Shown one piece after another: positions 1-7,666 of a stretch of 12,979 nucleotides of DNA. This DNA is from Proteiniphilum sp. (lineage in GTDB: Bacteria; Bacteroidota; Bacteroidia; Bacteroidales; Dysgonomonadaceae): NCBI GenBank assembly GCA_031284475.1, contig JAISZV010000072.1:1-12979 (forward strand), in the 5' to 3' direction. The position numbers were made by a program, and so were the translations under genes. The first letter of the stretch is position 1. Every line of letters starts with the position of its first letter. A model generated the notes under the pieces. That model was not told the DNA's origin. It did not search any database and saw only the letters and a program-made list of their open reading frames with translations.

Positions 1-128
1 AGGCAGCAACGGTTATATTTTTTCTTAAAAATATCAAGCGCTTTTTGTCTGTATTCGTCTGTGCAATATTCATCAGGCAGTATTCTTTCCATGAGTTTTG
101 CGACTCCATTGCCTACAAATCGGCACAT
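1..128 (-). pseudogene. 5'-truncated HAD phosphatase fragment (phosphoglycolate phosphatase-like), runs off left edge
   Basis: A minus-strand frame opens at an ATG at 128 and continues past base 1 (42 codons visible). It encodes FVGNGVAKLMERILP followed by a charged helical stretch (DEYRQKALDIFKKKY). From memory of the family, this matches the start of the cap domain of phosphoglycolate-phosphatase-type HAD hydrolases (FVGNG..KL.ERALP, then a helix ending in F..YY). In intact family members about 35 residues precede this point, including the nucleophile motif DxDGT. Here an in-frame TAA lies two codons upstream of the ATG, and I find no DxDGT-like coding in any minus-strand frame between 129 and rnr. 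The homology begins almost exactly where the ATGTGCC repeat ends. I infer a gene that lost its 5' end, probably a pseudogene. A shorter start at ATG 92 is possible. The downstream part lies outside the window, so its state is unknown. Confidence 0.5.
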
Positions 129-176
129 TAATTAGTCTCATTGGCACATCATTACATTGGCACATTAGTCACATTG
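122..176. repeat. Degenerate GGCACAT/CATTGGCACAT short repeats
   Basis: The 80-bp gap between rnr and the HAD fragment contains GGCACAT at 122-128, CATTGGCACAT at 139-149 and again at 155-165, and a diverged copy (TCACATTG) at 169-176. The spacing is irregular (21, 16 and about 9 bases), so this is a degenerate interspersed motif and not a clean tandem array. On the minus strand each copy reads ATGTGCC, so it supplies several ATGs, including the only start of the truncated HAD frame. No dyad symmetry or transposon end is evident. Confidence 0.6.
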
Positions 177-208
177 TCCGTTTACCGGTAGCGAGGGAGC
201 AAGCGCTC

Positions 209-2353
209 TCAGACGAGCGTAAAATCGAGCTGTTTCCTGTCGAGATTGGCCCTCGCCACCCGGATGGAGACCGGTTGGCCGAGACGGTATTCCCGCCTGG
301 TACGACGGCCTAATAACCGGTAATTCTTTTCGTCCAACTCATAAAAATCGTCGTCCAACTCGCGGATGGGAATCATGCCTTCGCATTTGTTCTCGTTGAT
401 CTCCACATAAATGCCCCACTCCGTTACGCCGGAAACCACGCCGTCGTACACTTTCCCTATTTTATCGGCCATAAATTCCACCTGTTTGTACTTGATGGAA
501 TCCCTCTCCGCGTTAGAGGCCACCTGTTCCATCTGCGAACAGTGCTTGCACTCCTCCTCCAACGGCCCCTGGTCTACGCTTTTTCCTCCCGCCAGGTAAT
601 ACTCCAGTAAACGGTGCACCAGCATATCGGGGTAGCGGCGGATAGGCGAGGTGAAATGGGTGTAATAATCAAACGCCAGGCCGTAGTGCCCTACATTTTT
701 GGTGGAATAAACCGCTTTTGACATGGTGCGGATCGCGATTGTTTCAATCAGGTTCTCTTCGGGTCGTCCCTGCACTTTATCCAAGAGGGTATTAATACTT
801 TTCGCTACGTCCACTTTCGAGCCGTCGGGTTTTATCTTATGGCCGAAACGAAGGATAAACGTGTTAAAAGCGTCTAACTTTTCCGGATCGGGCACATCAT
901 GTATGCGGTAGACAAAGGTTTTAGGTTTCTTTCCTTTGGGCGCGATCCCGATAAATTCGGCCACGTTTTTGTTGGCCAGCAGCATAAATTCTTCAATAAG
1001 ATGATTGGCTTCCTTCGATTCCTTGAAATAAACGCCCAGCGGTTTCCCTTTTTCATCGAGATTGAATTTCACCTCATAACGCTCAAAATTGATGGCCCCG
1101 CCGGAAAACCGCCTCTCGCGCAACCGGCAGGCAAGATGATGCAGTTGAAGGATTCCGGCGGAAAAATCGCCTTTTCCGGTTTCGATGATCGTCTGCGCCT
1201 CTTCGTAGGTAAGCCGGCTGTTTGATTTGATTACCGTGCGTGCGATGCGCGATTTTTGTATTTCGGCTTTCTCATTTAGCGTGAAGATGACCGAAAAACA
1301 CAGTTTCTCTTCGTAAGGGCGCAACGAACAGATTCCGTTGCTCAACCGTTCCGGCAGCATAGGAATTGTTCTGTCGACAAGATATACCGAGGTCGCCCGG
1401 TTCTCCGCCTCCCGGTCAATCGGGTCGCCCGGTTTCACATAATGGGTTACATCGGCAATATGCACGCCCACTTCCCACAGGCCCGGCGAGATGAGGCGAA
1501 GGGAGAGGGCGTCGTCAAAATCTTTGGCGTCTTTCGGGTCGATGGTAATCGTGAACGCTTCCCTGAAATCTTCCCGCGCGGCTATTTCTTTTTTATCAAT
1601 TTCTTCCGGAATGAGTTCTGCCAATTTCTCCACTTTTTCGGGATAGCTGTAAGGCAGGTGATATTGCGCCAGGATAGCGTGCATTTCGGTATCGTTTTGT
1701 CCCGGTTTACCCAGCGTATCAATTACTTTTCCCACCGGATTGCTGGCTTTAGCAGGCCATTCCGTAATCTCTACCAGCACTTTGTCGCCGTTTTTAGCTC
1801 CGTTGAGTTCCTCTTTCGGGATAAAAATATCGTTCGACAGAAACTTACTGTCCATCACTAAAAATGCAAAATGTTTCTGCACTTCCAGTATTCCCACAAA
1901 ACGGCTTTGGGCGCGCTCCAATATTTCAACAACCGTTCCTTCGGTCTCGGCCCGCTTGCGCTTGGCCAAGAGTTGCACGCGCACCCTGTCGCCGTTCATG
2001 GCATGTTTGCTGTTGCGTTCGGGAATAAAAATAATATTTCCGTCATCGTCCGGCACAAAGAAGTTCTTACCGTTGCTCCTCCGTTCAAAATGCCCGTCCA
2101 GCATTAATCCCCGGTTATTGATGCGGTATCTTCCGCGGGATGTTTCCAAGAGCACATCCTCGTCGCGCAGCTTGTCGAGGGCATTGACCAGCACGCGCCG
2201 CCCCTCTTCCCCGCGAATATCCAGCGCCGCCGCGATCTGTTTATAATTAAATTGTTTTTCTTTATGCTGTGTAAGGAAAGCGATTACCAAAGGGATAAGC
2301 TCCTTTTTCTTGGGTTTGTTTACGGAAGCTACGGTTGTTTCTTTTTTACTCAT
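209..2353 (-). CDS. rnr: Ribonuclease R (3'-5' exoribonuclease, RNB family)
   Basis: RNase R degrades RNA hydrolytically and processively from the 3' end, including structured RNA, in mRNA decay and rRNA/tmRNA quality control in the cytoplasm. The 714-residue protein has the full family order: an N-terminal winged-helix region (about 20-85, basic KPKKK just before it), two cold-shock OB domains (about 95-215), the RNB catalytic domain (about 260-590) and a C-terminal S1 domain (about 632-712). The catalytic motif IDPKDAKDFDDA carries Asp272, Asp278, Asp280 and Asp281, the metal-binding acidic set. The second RNB signature HFTSPIRRYPD is at 566-576. There is almost no basic tail after the S1 domain, unlike E. 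coli. I chose the ATG at 2353 (MSKKETT). An in-frame ATG at 2428 would add 25 residues unlike family N-termini. The gene is divergent from the SDR gene, and the only same-strand neighbour downstream is the HAD fragment. Confidence 0.97.
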   Translation of the reverse strand: MSKKETTVASVNKPKKKELIPLVIAFLTQHKEKQFNYKQIAAALDIRGEEGRRVLVNALDKLRDEDVLLETSRGRYRINNRGLMLDGHFERRSNGKNFFVPDDDGNIIFIPERNSKHAMNGDRVRVQLLAKRKRAETEGTVVEILERAQSRFVGILEVQKHFAFLVMDSKFLSNDIFIPKEELNGAKNGDKVLVEITEWPAKASNPVGKVIDTLGKPGQNDTEMHAILAQYHLPYSYPEKVEKLAELIPEEIDKKEIAAREDFREAFTITIDPKDAKDFDDALSLRLISPGLWEVGVHIADVTHYVKPGDPIDREAENRATSVYLVDRTIPMLPERLSNGICSLRPYEEKLCFSVIFTLNEKAEIQKSRIARTVIKSNSRLTYEEAQTIIETGKGDFSAGILQLHHLACRLRERRFSGGAINFERYEVKFNLDEKGKPLGVYFKESKEANHLIEEFMLLANKNVAEFIGIAPKGKKPKTFVYRIHDVPDPEKLDAFNTFILRFGHKIKPDGSKVDVAKSINTLLDKVQGRPEENLIETIAIRTMSKAVYSTKNVGHYGLAFDYYTHFTSPIRRYPDMLVHRLLEYYLAGGKSVDQGPLEEECKHCSQMEQVASNAERDSIKYKQVEFMADKIGKVYDGVVSGVTEWGIYVEINENKCEGMIPIRELDDDFYELDEKNYRLLGRRTRREYRLGQPVSIRVARANLDRKQLDFTLV

Positions 2354-2467
2354 TGTTTCTTTTTGTAGGTTTTTACTTAAACAATTCAAATGCTTTTTAG
2401 TTAAATACAAAGGAACAAAATATTTCATTATTTATAGCGCTTCATTTCCAAATCCTGAAGTTATCGC

Positions 2468-2475
2468 TATTTTTG
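2468..2475 (+). promoter_or_regulatory. Bacteroidetes-type promoter -7 element for the SDR-men operon
   Basis: TATTTTTG is an exact match to the Bacteroidetes -7 consensus TAnnTTTG, with 22 bases between it and the SDR ATG at 2498. A weak -33 candidate (TTTC, 2445-2448; consensus TTTG) lies 19 bases upstream. It sits in the 144-bp divergent gap between rnr and the SDR gene. I could not identify an equally good match facing rnr. Confidence 0.6.
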
Positions 2476-2497
2476 TGTAAAATATCAGGGAGAGAGT

Positions 2498-3511
2498 ATG
2501 CAAAAGAGAAGGATCCTCATCACCGGCGCCAGCGGATTTATAGGAAGTTCGGTAGCGGACAGGGCGTTGGAACTGGGATATGAAACCTGGGCGGGCGTCC
2601 GCCGGAGCAGCAGCCGGCAGTACTTGCAGGACGAACGCCTTCGCTTTATCGACCTGCACTACGCCGATAAGCGGAAACTGAAAGAGCAACTCCGGGATTT
2701 TGCGGATGAACATGGCCGCTTTGATGCTGTCGTTCATATTGCGGGACTGACGAAAGCGCGCCATAAAGCGGATTTCGACAAGGTGAATTACGCACAGACC
2801 CGGAATTTGGTAGAAGCGCTGATAGAAACGGATAACATTCCCGGTTCGTTTGTATTTATGAGTTCTCTCGGAGCCGTGGGGCCCGGAGATGAAACCGGTT
2901 ATACTCCCATGTGCGCCGATAAGGCTCCCACGCCCAATACCGCTTACGGGAAAAGCAAACTGAAAGCGGAGAATTGGCTGAGGGACATTGCCGGATTTCC
3001 CTACCTGATTCTTCGCCCCACCGGCGTTTACGGCCCCCGCGACAGGGATTACCTTATACTGATGAGGGCGGTAAAAAACGGATTAGACGTAGGGGCGGGC
3101 TATAAAAAACAGCTTCTTTCGTTTATTTATGTGGAGGATCTGGCAAATGTTATTTTCTCCCTTATAGAAAAAGGGATTCGCAGAAAAGCCTATTTTGTGG
3201 CTGACGGGGATGTTTACACCGGCAGCGAATTTAACGCCATTGTGCGGAACGCGCTGCATAAAAAGCATGTATTGCGGTTGAAAATCCCCCTGTTTCTGGT
3301 AAAGCCGGCGGCGGTCATCAGTGAAAAAATAGCCGCTCTCTCCGGCAAAGCTACGGCTTTTAACAGCGACAAATACCGGATCATGAAACAACGCAACTGG
3401 GCGTGCGACGTTACGCCATTGAAAAAAGATACCGGGTTTCAACCGGAATACAAGTTGAGAGAAGGGGTGGAAAAAACAATAACGTGGTATAAAAAAGAGG
3501 GATGGCTGTGA
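2498..3511 (+). CDS. NAD(P)-dependent epimerase/dehydratase family protein (extended SDR)
   Basis: The 337-residue protein is an atypical/extended short-chain dehydrogenase/reductase with a Rossmann fold. The nucleotide-binding motif GASGFIG is at residues 10-16, the active-site Ser is in FMSSLG (122/123), and the catalytic pair Tyr150/Lys154 lies in AYGKSK. RPTGVYGPRD (173-182) and the YVEDLA segment (211-216) are typical of sugar-nucleotide epimerases and of related 3-beta-HSD-like and NDUFA9-like reductases. No signal peptide is visible. The substrate cannot be read from the sequence; nucleotide-sugar, lipid or isoprenoid substrates are all possible. The stop codon overlaps the next start as TGATG (3509-3513), so it is probably cotranscribed and translationally coupled with the menaquinone thioesterase. 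That makes a quinone or envelope-related role conceivable but unproven. Confidence 0.88.
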   Translation: MQKRRILITGASGFIGSSVADRALELGYETWAGVRRSSSRQYLQDERLRFIDLHYADKRKLKEQLRDFADEHGRFDAVVHIAGLTKARHKADFDKVNYAQTRNLVEALIETDNIPGSFVFMSSLGAVGPGDETGYTPMCADKAPTPNTAYGKSKLKAENWLRDIAGFPYLILRPTGVYGPRDRDYLILMRAVKNGLDVGAGYKKQLLSFIYVEDLANVIFSLIEKGIRRKAYFVADGDVYTGSEFNAIVRNALHKKHVLRLKIPLFLVKPAAVISEKIAALSGKATAFNSDKYRIMKQRNWACDVTPLKKDTGFQPEYKLREGVEKTITWYKKEGWL

Positions 3512-4743
3512 TGAAATATAAACTATTGGTTCTTGACGTGGACGGCACGTTGGAGAACAGCAAAAAAGAATTATCCGTACAGACTTTAACAACGCTCCGG
3601 AAAATACAACACGCGGGCATACGCATTGTATTGGCTTCGGGGCGTTCGCCCTATGGCCTGCGCCATCTGGTTGAAAAACTGGAGATGAAGAAATGGGGCG
3701 GTTACATTCTTCCGTATAACGGAGCGCAGATCATTGATGCGGAAAGCGATGCGGTACTATTCGAGAAAAGGATAGACCCGGAAATGTTTCCCTACCTGGA
3801 AAGAAAAGCGAAGAAAAGCGGATTCGGCATTTTTACCTATCGCCACAATCAACTTATCACCACGCAACCGGAGAACCGGCATATCCGCGACGAGGCGGCG
3901 CTCAACGGCATGGAAATAGTGGCGGTGGAAAACTTTTCCGCGGCCGTGGATTTCTCTCCCCATAAATGCGTCTTGGTCAGTGACGACGAAACGGCGCTGG
4001 TAGCGTTGAAAGAGCAGTGGAGAAAACGCCTGGCCGGCGTGCTGGATGTATACCGGTCGGAGTCGTTCTTTCTTGAAGTAGCGCCGGTGTTTATTGATAA
4101 AGGAAACACGCTGGGAGTTCTGATTGAAAAACTCGGAATCAGCACGGAAGAGGTAATGGCTATCGGCGACGGAAGAAGGGATTTCTCGATGCTCCAACTC
4201 GCCGGCCTGGGTATCGCTATGGGAAATGCACAGGACTCTATTAAAGCCTGCGCCGACTACATCACCGAAAGTAACGATAACGACGGAGTCGCTATTGCGG
4301 TACAGAAGTTTATCATTGCCGAAGTTCGCCCGGCAGATATTTCCCCGGACAAATTGAATGCCGGCAACCGCGATACGCTGATGGGCAATCTGGGAATCCA
4401 ATACACCTACGCCTCGTCGGGCCGGATAGAAGCAGTGATGCCTGTAAACGAACGTACCCGCCAACCCTTCGGTATACTGCACGGCGGCGCTACGCTGGCG
4501 CTGGCCGAAACGGTAGCCGGAATGGGGTCGATGCTCATTTGCGCACCGGACGAAATCATTGCAGGAATGCAGGTAAGCGGCAACCATATATCTTCCGCGC
4601 ATGAGGGAGATACGGTACGCGCCGTTGCTACAATTATCCATAAAGGACGCTCTTCCCATGTGTGGAACGTGGATGTTTTTACCTCGACCGACAAATTAAT
4701 TTCTTCTATCCGGGTAGTCAATAGCGTATTAAAGAAACAATGA
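3511..4743 (+). CDS. menI: HAD (Cof-type)-hotdog fusion 1,4-dihydroxy-2-naphthoyl-CoA thioesterase
   Basis: The C-terminal hotdog domain (about residues 285-410) hydrolyses DHNA-CoA to DHNA plus CoA in menaquinone synthesis. Its active-site segment QPFGILHGG (318-326) followed by LAETVAG closely resembles E. coli MenI/YdiI, with Gln318, His324 and Glu333 in the expected places. The N-terminal part (1-270) is a Cof-like HAD phosphatase fold: DVDGTL with Asp9 and Asp11, ASGR with Ser43, Lys197, and motif IV GDGRRD with Asp220 and Asp224. Fusions of this architecture in Bacteroides fragilis (BF1314) and Porphyromonas gingivalis (PG1653) were reported to have an active thioesterase and a catalytically dead, oligomerising HAD domain. 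Here the usual Asn of GDxxND is Arg223. I chose the ATG at 3511 (MKYKLLVLDVDG), which overlaps the SDR stop as TGATG; ATG 3502 would add three residues. It overlaps menF by 4 bp (ATGA). Confidence 0.92.
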   Translation: MKYKLLVLDVDGTLENSKKELSVQTLTTLRKIQHAGIRIVLASGRSPYGLRHLVEKLEMKKWGGYILPYNGAQIIDAESDAVLFEKRIDPEMFPYLERKAKKSGFGIFTYRHNQLITTQPENRHIRDEAALNGMEIVAVENFSAAVDFSPHKCVLVSDDETALVALKEQWRKRLAGVLDVYRSESFFLEVAPVFIDKGNTLGVLIEKLGISTEEVMAIGDGRRDFSMLQLAGLGIAMGNAQDSIKACADYITESNDNDGVAIAVQKFIIAEVRPADISPDKLNAGNRDTLMGNLGIQYTYASSGRIEAVMPVNERTRQPFGILHGGATLALAETVAGMGSMLICAPDEIIAGMQVSGNHISSAHEGDTVRAVATIIHKGRSSHVWNVDVFTSTDKLISSIRVVNSVLKKQ

Positions 4744-5837
4744 CGGATCAACCTGCATACCGCGTCTTGGATTCGCTCATAGAACAGAACGCCTGTTTCG
4801 CGATTTTCAGGCTGCCGCACGAAACGTCTCCCCGGTTTGTGATGCAAACATCCGGCGCGCCTTCCCTCTTCCCTGATATTGAGGAACTGAACGGGAAACG
4901 GGGGTTTGTGATCGCTCCTTTCCGGATAACCGCAGCATCACCCCTCATCGTGATACGGCCTGATTGCGCCACGCTCCCCGAAGCGATGATCCCCATCCGG
5001 AAAAATATGCCGGGAAAGGCGTCCCCGGAGATATTTGCAAAAACGCACGGAGAGGCGCACGGAGATACCGGCAAAGCCGCTTACAGCCGCCTGTTTGAAC
5101 GCTTTCACGAATCGCTGGTAAACGGAGAAATGAAAAAGCTGGTGCTTTCGAGGAGCAAGGCCATCGACAGGAAAGAAACATTTTCGCCCGGACGCTCCTT
5201 CTTCAATGCCGAAGAAAAATATCCCCATTCGTATGTGTACCTTTTCCATACGCCCCAAAGCGGCACATGGCTGGGAAGCTCGCCCGAAATATTGCTAAAA
5301 GGAACAGCGGACGAATGGCATACGGTTGCCCTGGCCGGAACCCGGTACCCCAATTCCGGCGACGTTACGTGGAACGATAAAAACCTCCGGGAACAGCATC
5401 TGGTCACTTCTTACCTCCTGAAACAACTTTCCTCCTTTCATATTACGCCCGAAATAAACGGGCCGTACACAATAAAAGCGGGGAATCTCGCCCATTTACG
5501 AACAGATTTCAGTTTCAATCTTACGGACGCTTCAAAACCGGGCACACTACTAAAAACGCTCCACCCTACCCCCGCGGTTCTGGGGCTTCCGAAAAATGAA
5601 GCCTGCCGGTTTATTCAGAATAACGAAGGGTACGACCGCCTTTATTATTCCGGATTCCTCGGAATGCTCGACACAGAAGGAGAAACCAACATATATGTAA
5701 CCCTCAGGTGCATGTATATTGAGAAAAAATCGCTTACTTTGTTTGCCGGCAGCGGCTTACTCGCCTCTTCCTCTTTGGATGACGAATGGGAAGAAACAGA
5801 ACATAAGTTACAGACCATGTCGGATATACTTGAATAA
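4740..5837 (+). CDS. menF: Isochorismate synthase
   Basis: It converts chorismate to isochorismate with Mg2+, the committed step into menaquinone. The 365-residue protein matches the chorismate-utilising enzyme fold, with the strong motifs in the C-terminal two thirds. These are KLVLSR with the likely general base Lys133, GSSPEILL with the likely general acid Glu183, LAGTR (199-202 region), REQHLVT (about 217-223), LHPTPAVLG (275-283), FAGSGL (335-340) and the metal-binding EWEETEHK (349-356). The Lys/Glu pair corresponds to Lys190/Glu240 of E. coli MenF, which favours isochorismate synthase over anthranilate or aminodeoxychorismate synthase, as does the context. The start overlaps the preceding stop as ATGA, pointing to translational coupling. 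menD follows after only 4 bp. A salicylate or siderophore EntC role is unlikely inside a men cluster. Confidence 0.96.
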   Translation: MTDQPAYRVLDSLIEQNACFAIFRLPHETSPRFVMQTSGAPSLFPDIEELNGKRGFVIAPFRITAASPLIVIRPDCATLPEAMIPIRKNMPGKASPEIFAKTHGEAHGDTGKAAYSRLFERFHESLVNGEMKKLVLSRSKAIDRKETFSPGRSFFNAEEKYPHSYVYLFHTPQSGTWLGSSPEILLKGTADEWHTVALAGTRYPNSGDVTWNDKNLREQHLVTSYLLKQLSSFHITPEINGPYTIKAGNLAHLRTDFSFNLTDASKPGTLLKTLHPTPAVLGLPKNEACRFIQNNEGYDRLYYSGFLGMLDTEGETNIYVTLRCMYIEKKSLTLFAGSGLLASSSLDDEWEETEHKLQTMSDILE

Positions 5838-5841
5838 GGCC

Positions 5842-7542
5842 ATGTATTCGGAAAAAAAGAACGTTTTACAATTGGTAGCGCTGCTCAAAGCGCACGGCAT
5901 TACGCGCATCGTGTTGTCTCCCGGCTCACGGAACGCTCCGCTTACCCACTCTTTTGCGACAGACACAGATTTCACCTGCTACAGTGTAGTGGACGAACGA
6001 AGCGCCGGTTTTTTTGCTTTGGGTATTATACAGGCTACGGGTAAACCGGCGGCTGTATGCTGCACATCCGGAACGGCGGCGCTGAACCTCGGCCCGGCCG
6101 TGGCTGAGGCGTATTATCAGCAGTTGCCCCTGTTAGCGGTCACGGCGGATAGGCCCACGGCGTGGATAGGGCAAATGGACGGACAAACCATCCCGCAGGC
6201 AGGCTTGTTCAGGGAAATTACCCGCCGGTCGGTGCAACTGCCCGAAATAGGAAATGAACAGGATGAATGGCATTGCAACCGGTTGATCAATGAAGCTATA
6301 CTCAGCCTCAATAACGGGATCAAAGGCCCTGCGCATATAAATATCCCCTTAGGAGAACCGTTGTTCGGCTTCAACAGGGAAACCCTCCCTTCCGTCCGCG
6401 TAATCCGGCAGTCTGTGCAGGGGTACATGATCTATAAAGAGGATGGGTATGCCCAACGATTCGCCGGCTACTCCAAACGCATGATCATTGTAGGGCAATT
6501 GCCGCCGGACAACGGTTTAACCGCGCCACTGGATAAACTCCACAGAAAACCGGGAGTAGTGGTACTGGCGGAACAATTATCCAATATCCCCGTAAAAGAA
6601 ACTTCCACCTTCGACGCCGCGCTTTATGCGGCCTCGGAAAAAGAATCGGATGCGTTGACGCCCGACCTGATCATTACCCTGGGCGGACACATCGTTTCCA
6701 AACGGTTGAAACAATTCCTTCGTTCGGCAAATATCCGCGAACACTGGCATATCTCTCCTACCGGAGAGGTGGCAGATACGTTTCAACGGGTTACAGACAT
6801 TGTAAGGAGCGATAATAAAACGTTCCTGGACTATCTGGCGGAAATATCGCCTGAATCCGGGACAGCAACAGCGCCGTCCTCCTCCGGGGCAAAGGATTTC
6901 CGGGATATATGGGAAAAAGCCTGCGCATCCGTCACGAAACCCGACGCCGCTTTTTCCGACCTCTATGCAGCCGGCGCATTTATGCAGGCATTACCGGAAA
7001 ATATCTCCCTGCATTTAGGGAACAGCAAAAGCGTGCGCCTGGCGCAGTTGTTCGATATCCCATCTTCGGCGAACGTTTTCTGTAACCGTGGGACAAGCGG
7101 GATAGAAGGATCGCTCTCTACGGCGGCCGGATACGCTGCCGCATCAAACAGGCCTACTTTCCTGCTGATCGGCGACCTGAGCTTTTTTTACGATATGAAC
7201 GGGCTTTGGAATAATCATAGAGGCCGAAACCTGCACATTTTGTTGAACAATAACGCCGGAGGAGAAATATTTGGCATGTTACAAGGATTAGACAAGTCGG
7301 ATGCGCTGCACGGATATATTGCCGCCGCACATACAACCGAGGCGAAAGGCTGGGCGGAACAACAGGGGTTTCTCTATCTTTCCGCCCGTAACGCGGAAGA
7401 ATTACGCCGGCATCTGCCGCGCTTTATGGATGTGAAAAGCGAAAAACCGGTTTTGTTGGAAGTCTTTACTTCTATGGAAAAAAATGCGGCGCAAATACAA
7501 TCATATTATCATCAGCAAAAAAACAACAACGTTTTCATATAA
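5842..7542 (+). CDS. menD: SEPHCHC synthase (2-succinyl-5-enolpyruvyl-6-hydroxy-3-cyclohexene-1-carboxylate synthase)
   Basis: This thiamine-diphosphate enzyme decarboxylates 2-oxoglutarate and adds the succinyl-semialdehyde unit to isochorismate. In the 566-residue protein, SPGSRNAPL (26-34) is the MenD substrate-binding signature. DERSAGF (51-57) contains Glu52, the likely cofactor-activating glutamate (Glu55 in E. coli). CTSGTAALNL (74-83) and TADRP (101-105) are conserved in the N-terminal Pyr domain. The C-terminal PP domain has NRGTSGIEG (415-423), the diphosphate/Mg motif GDLSFFYDMNGL (444-455) and NNNAGG (469-474). Length is normal for the family. I use the ATG at 5842 (MYSEKKN), 4 bp after the menF stop and preceded by TAAGG. 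The frame is open further upstream, to an ATG at 5719 inside menF, but that extension does not look like MenD. No menH follows. Confidence 0.97.
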   Translation: MYSEKKNVLQLVALLKAHGITRIVLSPGSRNAPLTHSFATDTDFTCYSVVDERSAGFFALGIIQATGKPAAVCCTSGTAALNLGPAVAEAYYQQLPLLAVTADRPTAWIGQMDGQTIPQAGLFREITRRSVQLPEIGNEQDEWHCNRLINEAILSLNNGIKGPAHINIPLGEPLFGFNRETLPSVRVIRQSVQGYMIYKEDGYAQRFAGYSKRMIIVGQLPPDNGLTAPLDKLHRKPGVVVLAEQLSNIPVKETSTFDAALYAASEKESDALTPDLIITLGGHIVSKRLKQFLRSANIREHWHISPTGEVADTFQRVTDIVRSDNKTFLDYLAEISPESGTATAPSSSGAKDFRDIWEKACASVTKPDAAFSDLYAAGAFMQALPENISLHLGNSKSVRLAQLFDIPSSANVFCNRGTSGIEGSLSTAAGYAAASNRPTFLLIGDLSFFYDMNGLWNNHRGRNLHILLNNNAGGEIFGMLQGLDKSDALHGYIAAAHTTEAKGWAEQQGFLYLSARNAEELRRHLPRFMDVKSEKPVLLEVFTSMEKNAAQIQSYYHQQKNNNVFI

Positions 7543-7557
7543 CTAAAATTATTTATC

Positions 7558-7565
7558 TGTTTTTG
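7558..7565 (+). promoter_or_regulatory. Weak candidate -7 element upstream of menB
   Basis: The 124-bp gap between menD and menB (7543-7666) contains TGTTTTTG, one mismatch from TAnnTTTG, 101 bases ahead of the menB ATG. A 9-bp direct repeat TGAGAACAA occurs at 7568-7576 and 7654-7662. I see no Rho-independent terminator in this gap. A second promoter for menB-menC-menE is plausible, but the match is imperfect and read-through from menD is equally possible. Confidence 0.25.
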
Positions 7566-7666
7566 TGTGAGAACAATGCTCTTGCTCGTTTCATCAAACA
7601 GGATAAGTAAAAACCCGACTCGTGCAACAGAAATTGAAAACGGCTAATTTTAATGAGAACAAAACA

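Noticed and set aside
122..176. CRISPR array
   Set aside because: Repeat units are 7-11 bases with irregular short spacing and no spacers of normal size; no cas genes nearby.
170..208. Possible rnr terminator hairpin (GAGC/GCTC, CCG/CGG)
   Set aside because: The stems are only 3-4 bp and no T-tract follows on the minus strand.
1442..2246. Open frames of 139 and 168 codons on the plus strand
   Set aside because: Antisense to the well-supported rnr gene, overlapping each other, with no family motifs.
2354..2428. N-terminal extension of rnr from an ATG at 2428
   Set aside because: The added 25 residues do not resemble RNase R N-termini, and the basic leader normally starts near the MSKK position.
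3757..4659. 300-codon open frame on the minus strand
   Set aside because: It lies entirely antisense to the HAD-hotdog gene, which has clear motifs; the translated product shows no recognisable domain. Long antisense frames are common in sequence of this composition.
5719..5841. Upstream start for menD inside menF
   Set aside because: It would overlap menF by more than 100 bases in another frame, while the ATG at 5842 gives a normal MenD N-terminus.
7543..7666. Riboswitch upstream of menB
   Set aside because: No recognisable conserved aptamer core (for example the TPP CTGAGA element) could be found, only a short direct repeat.
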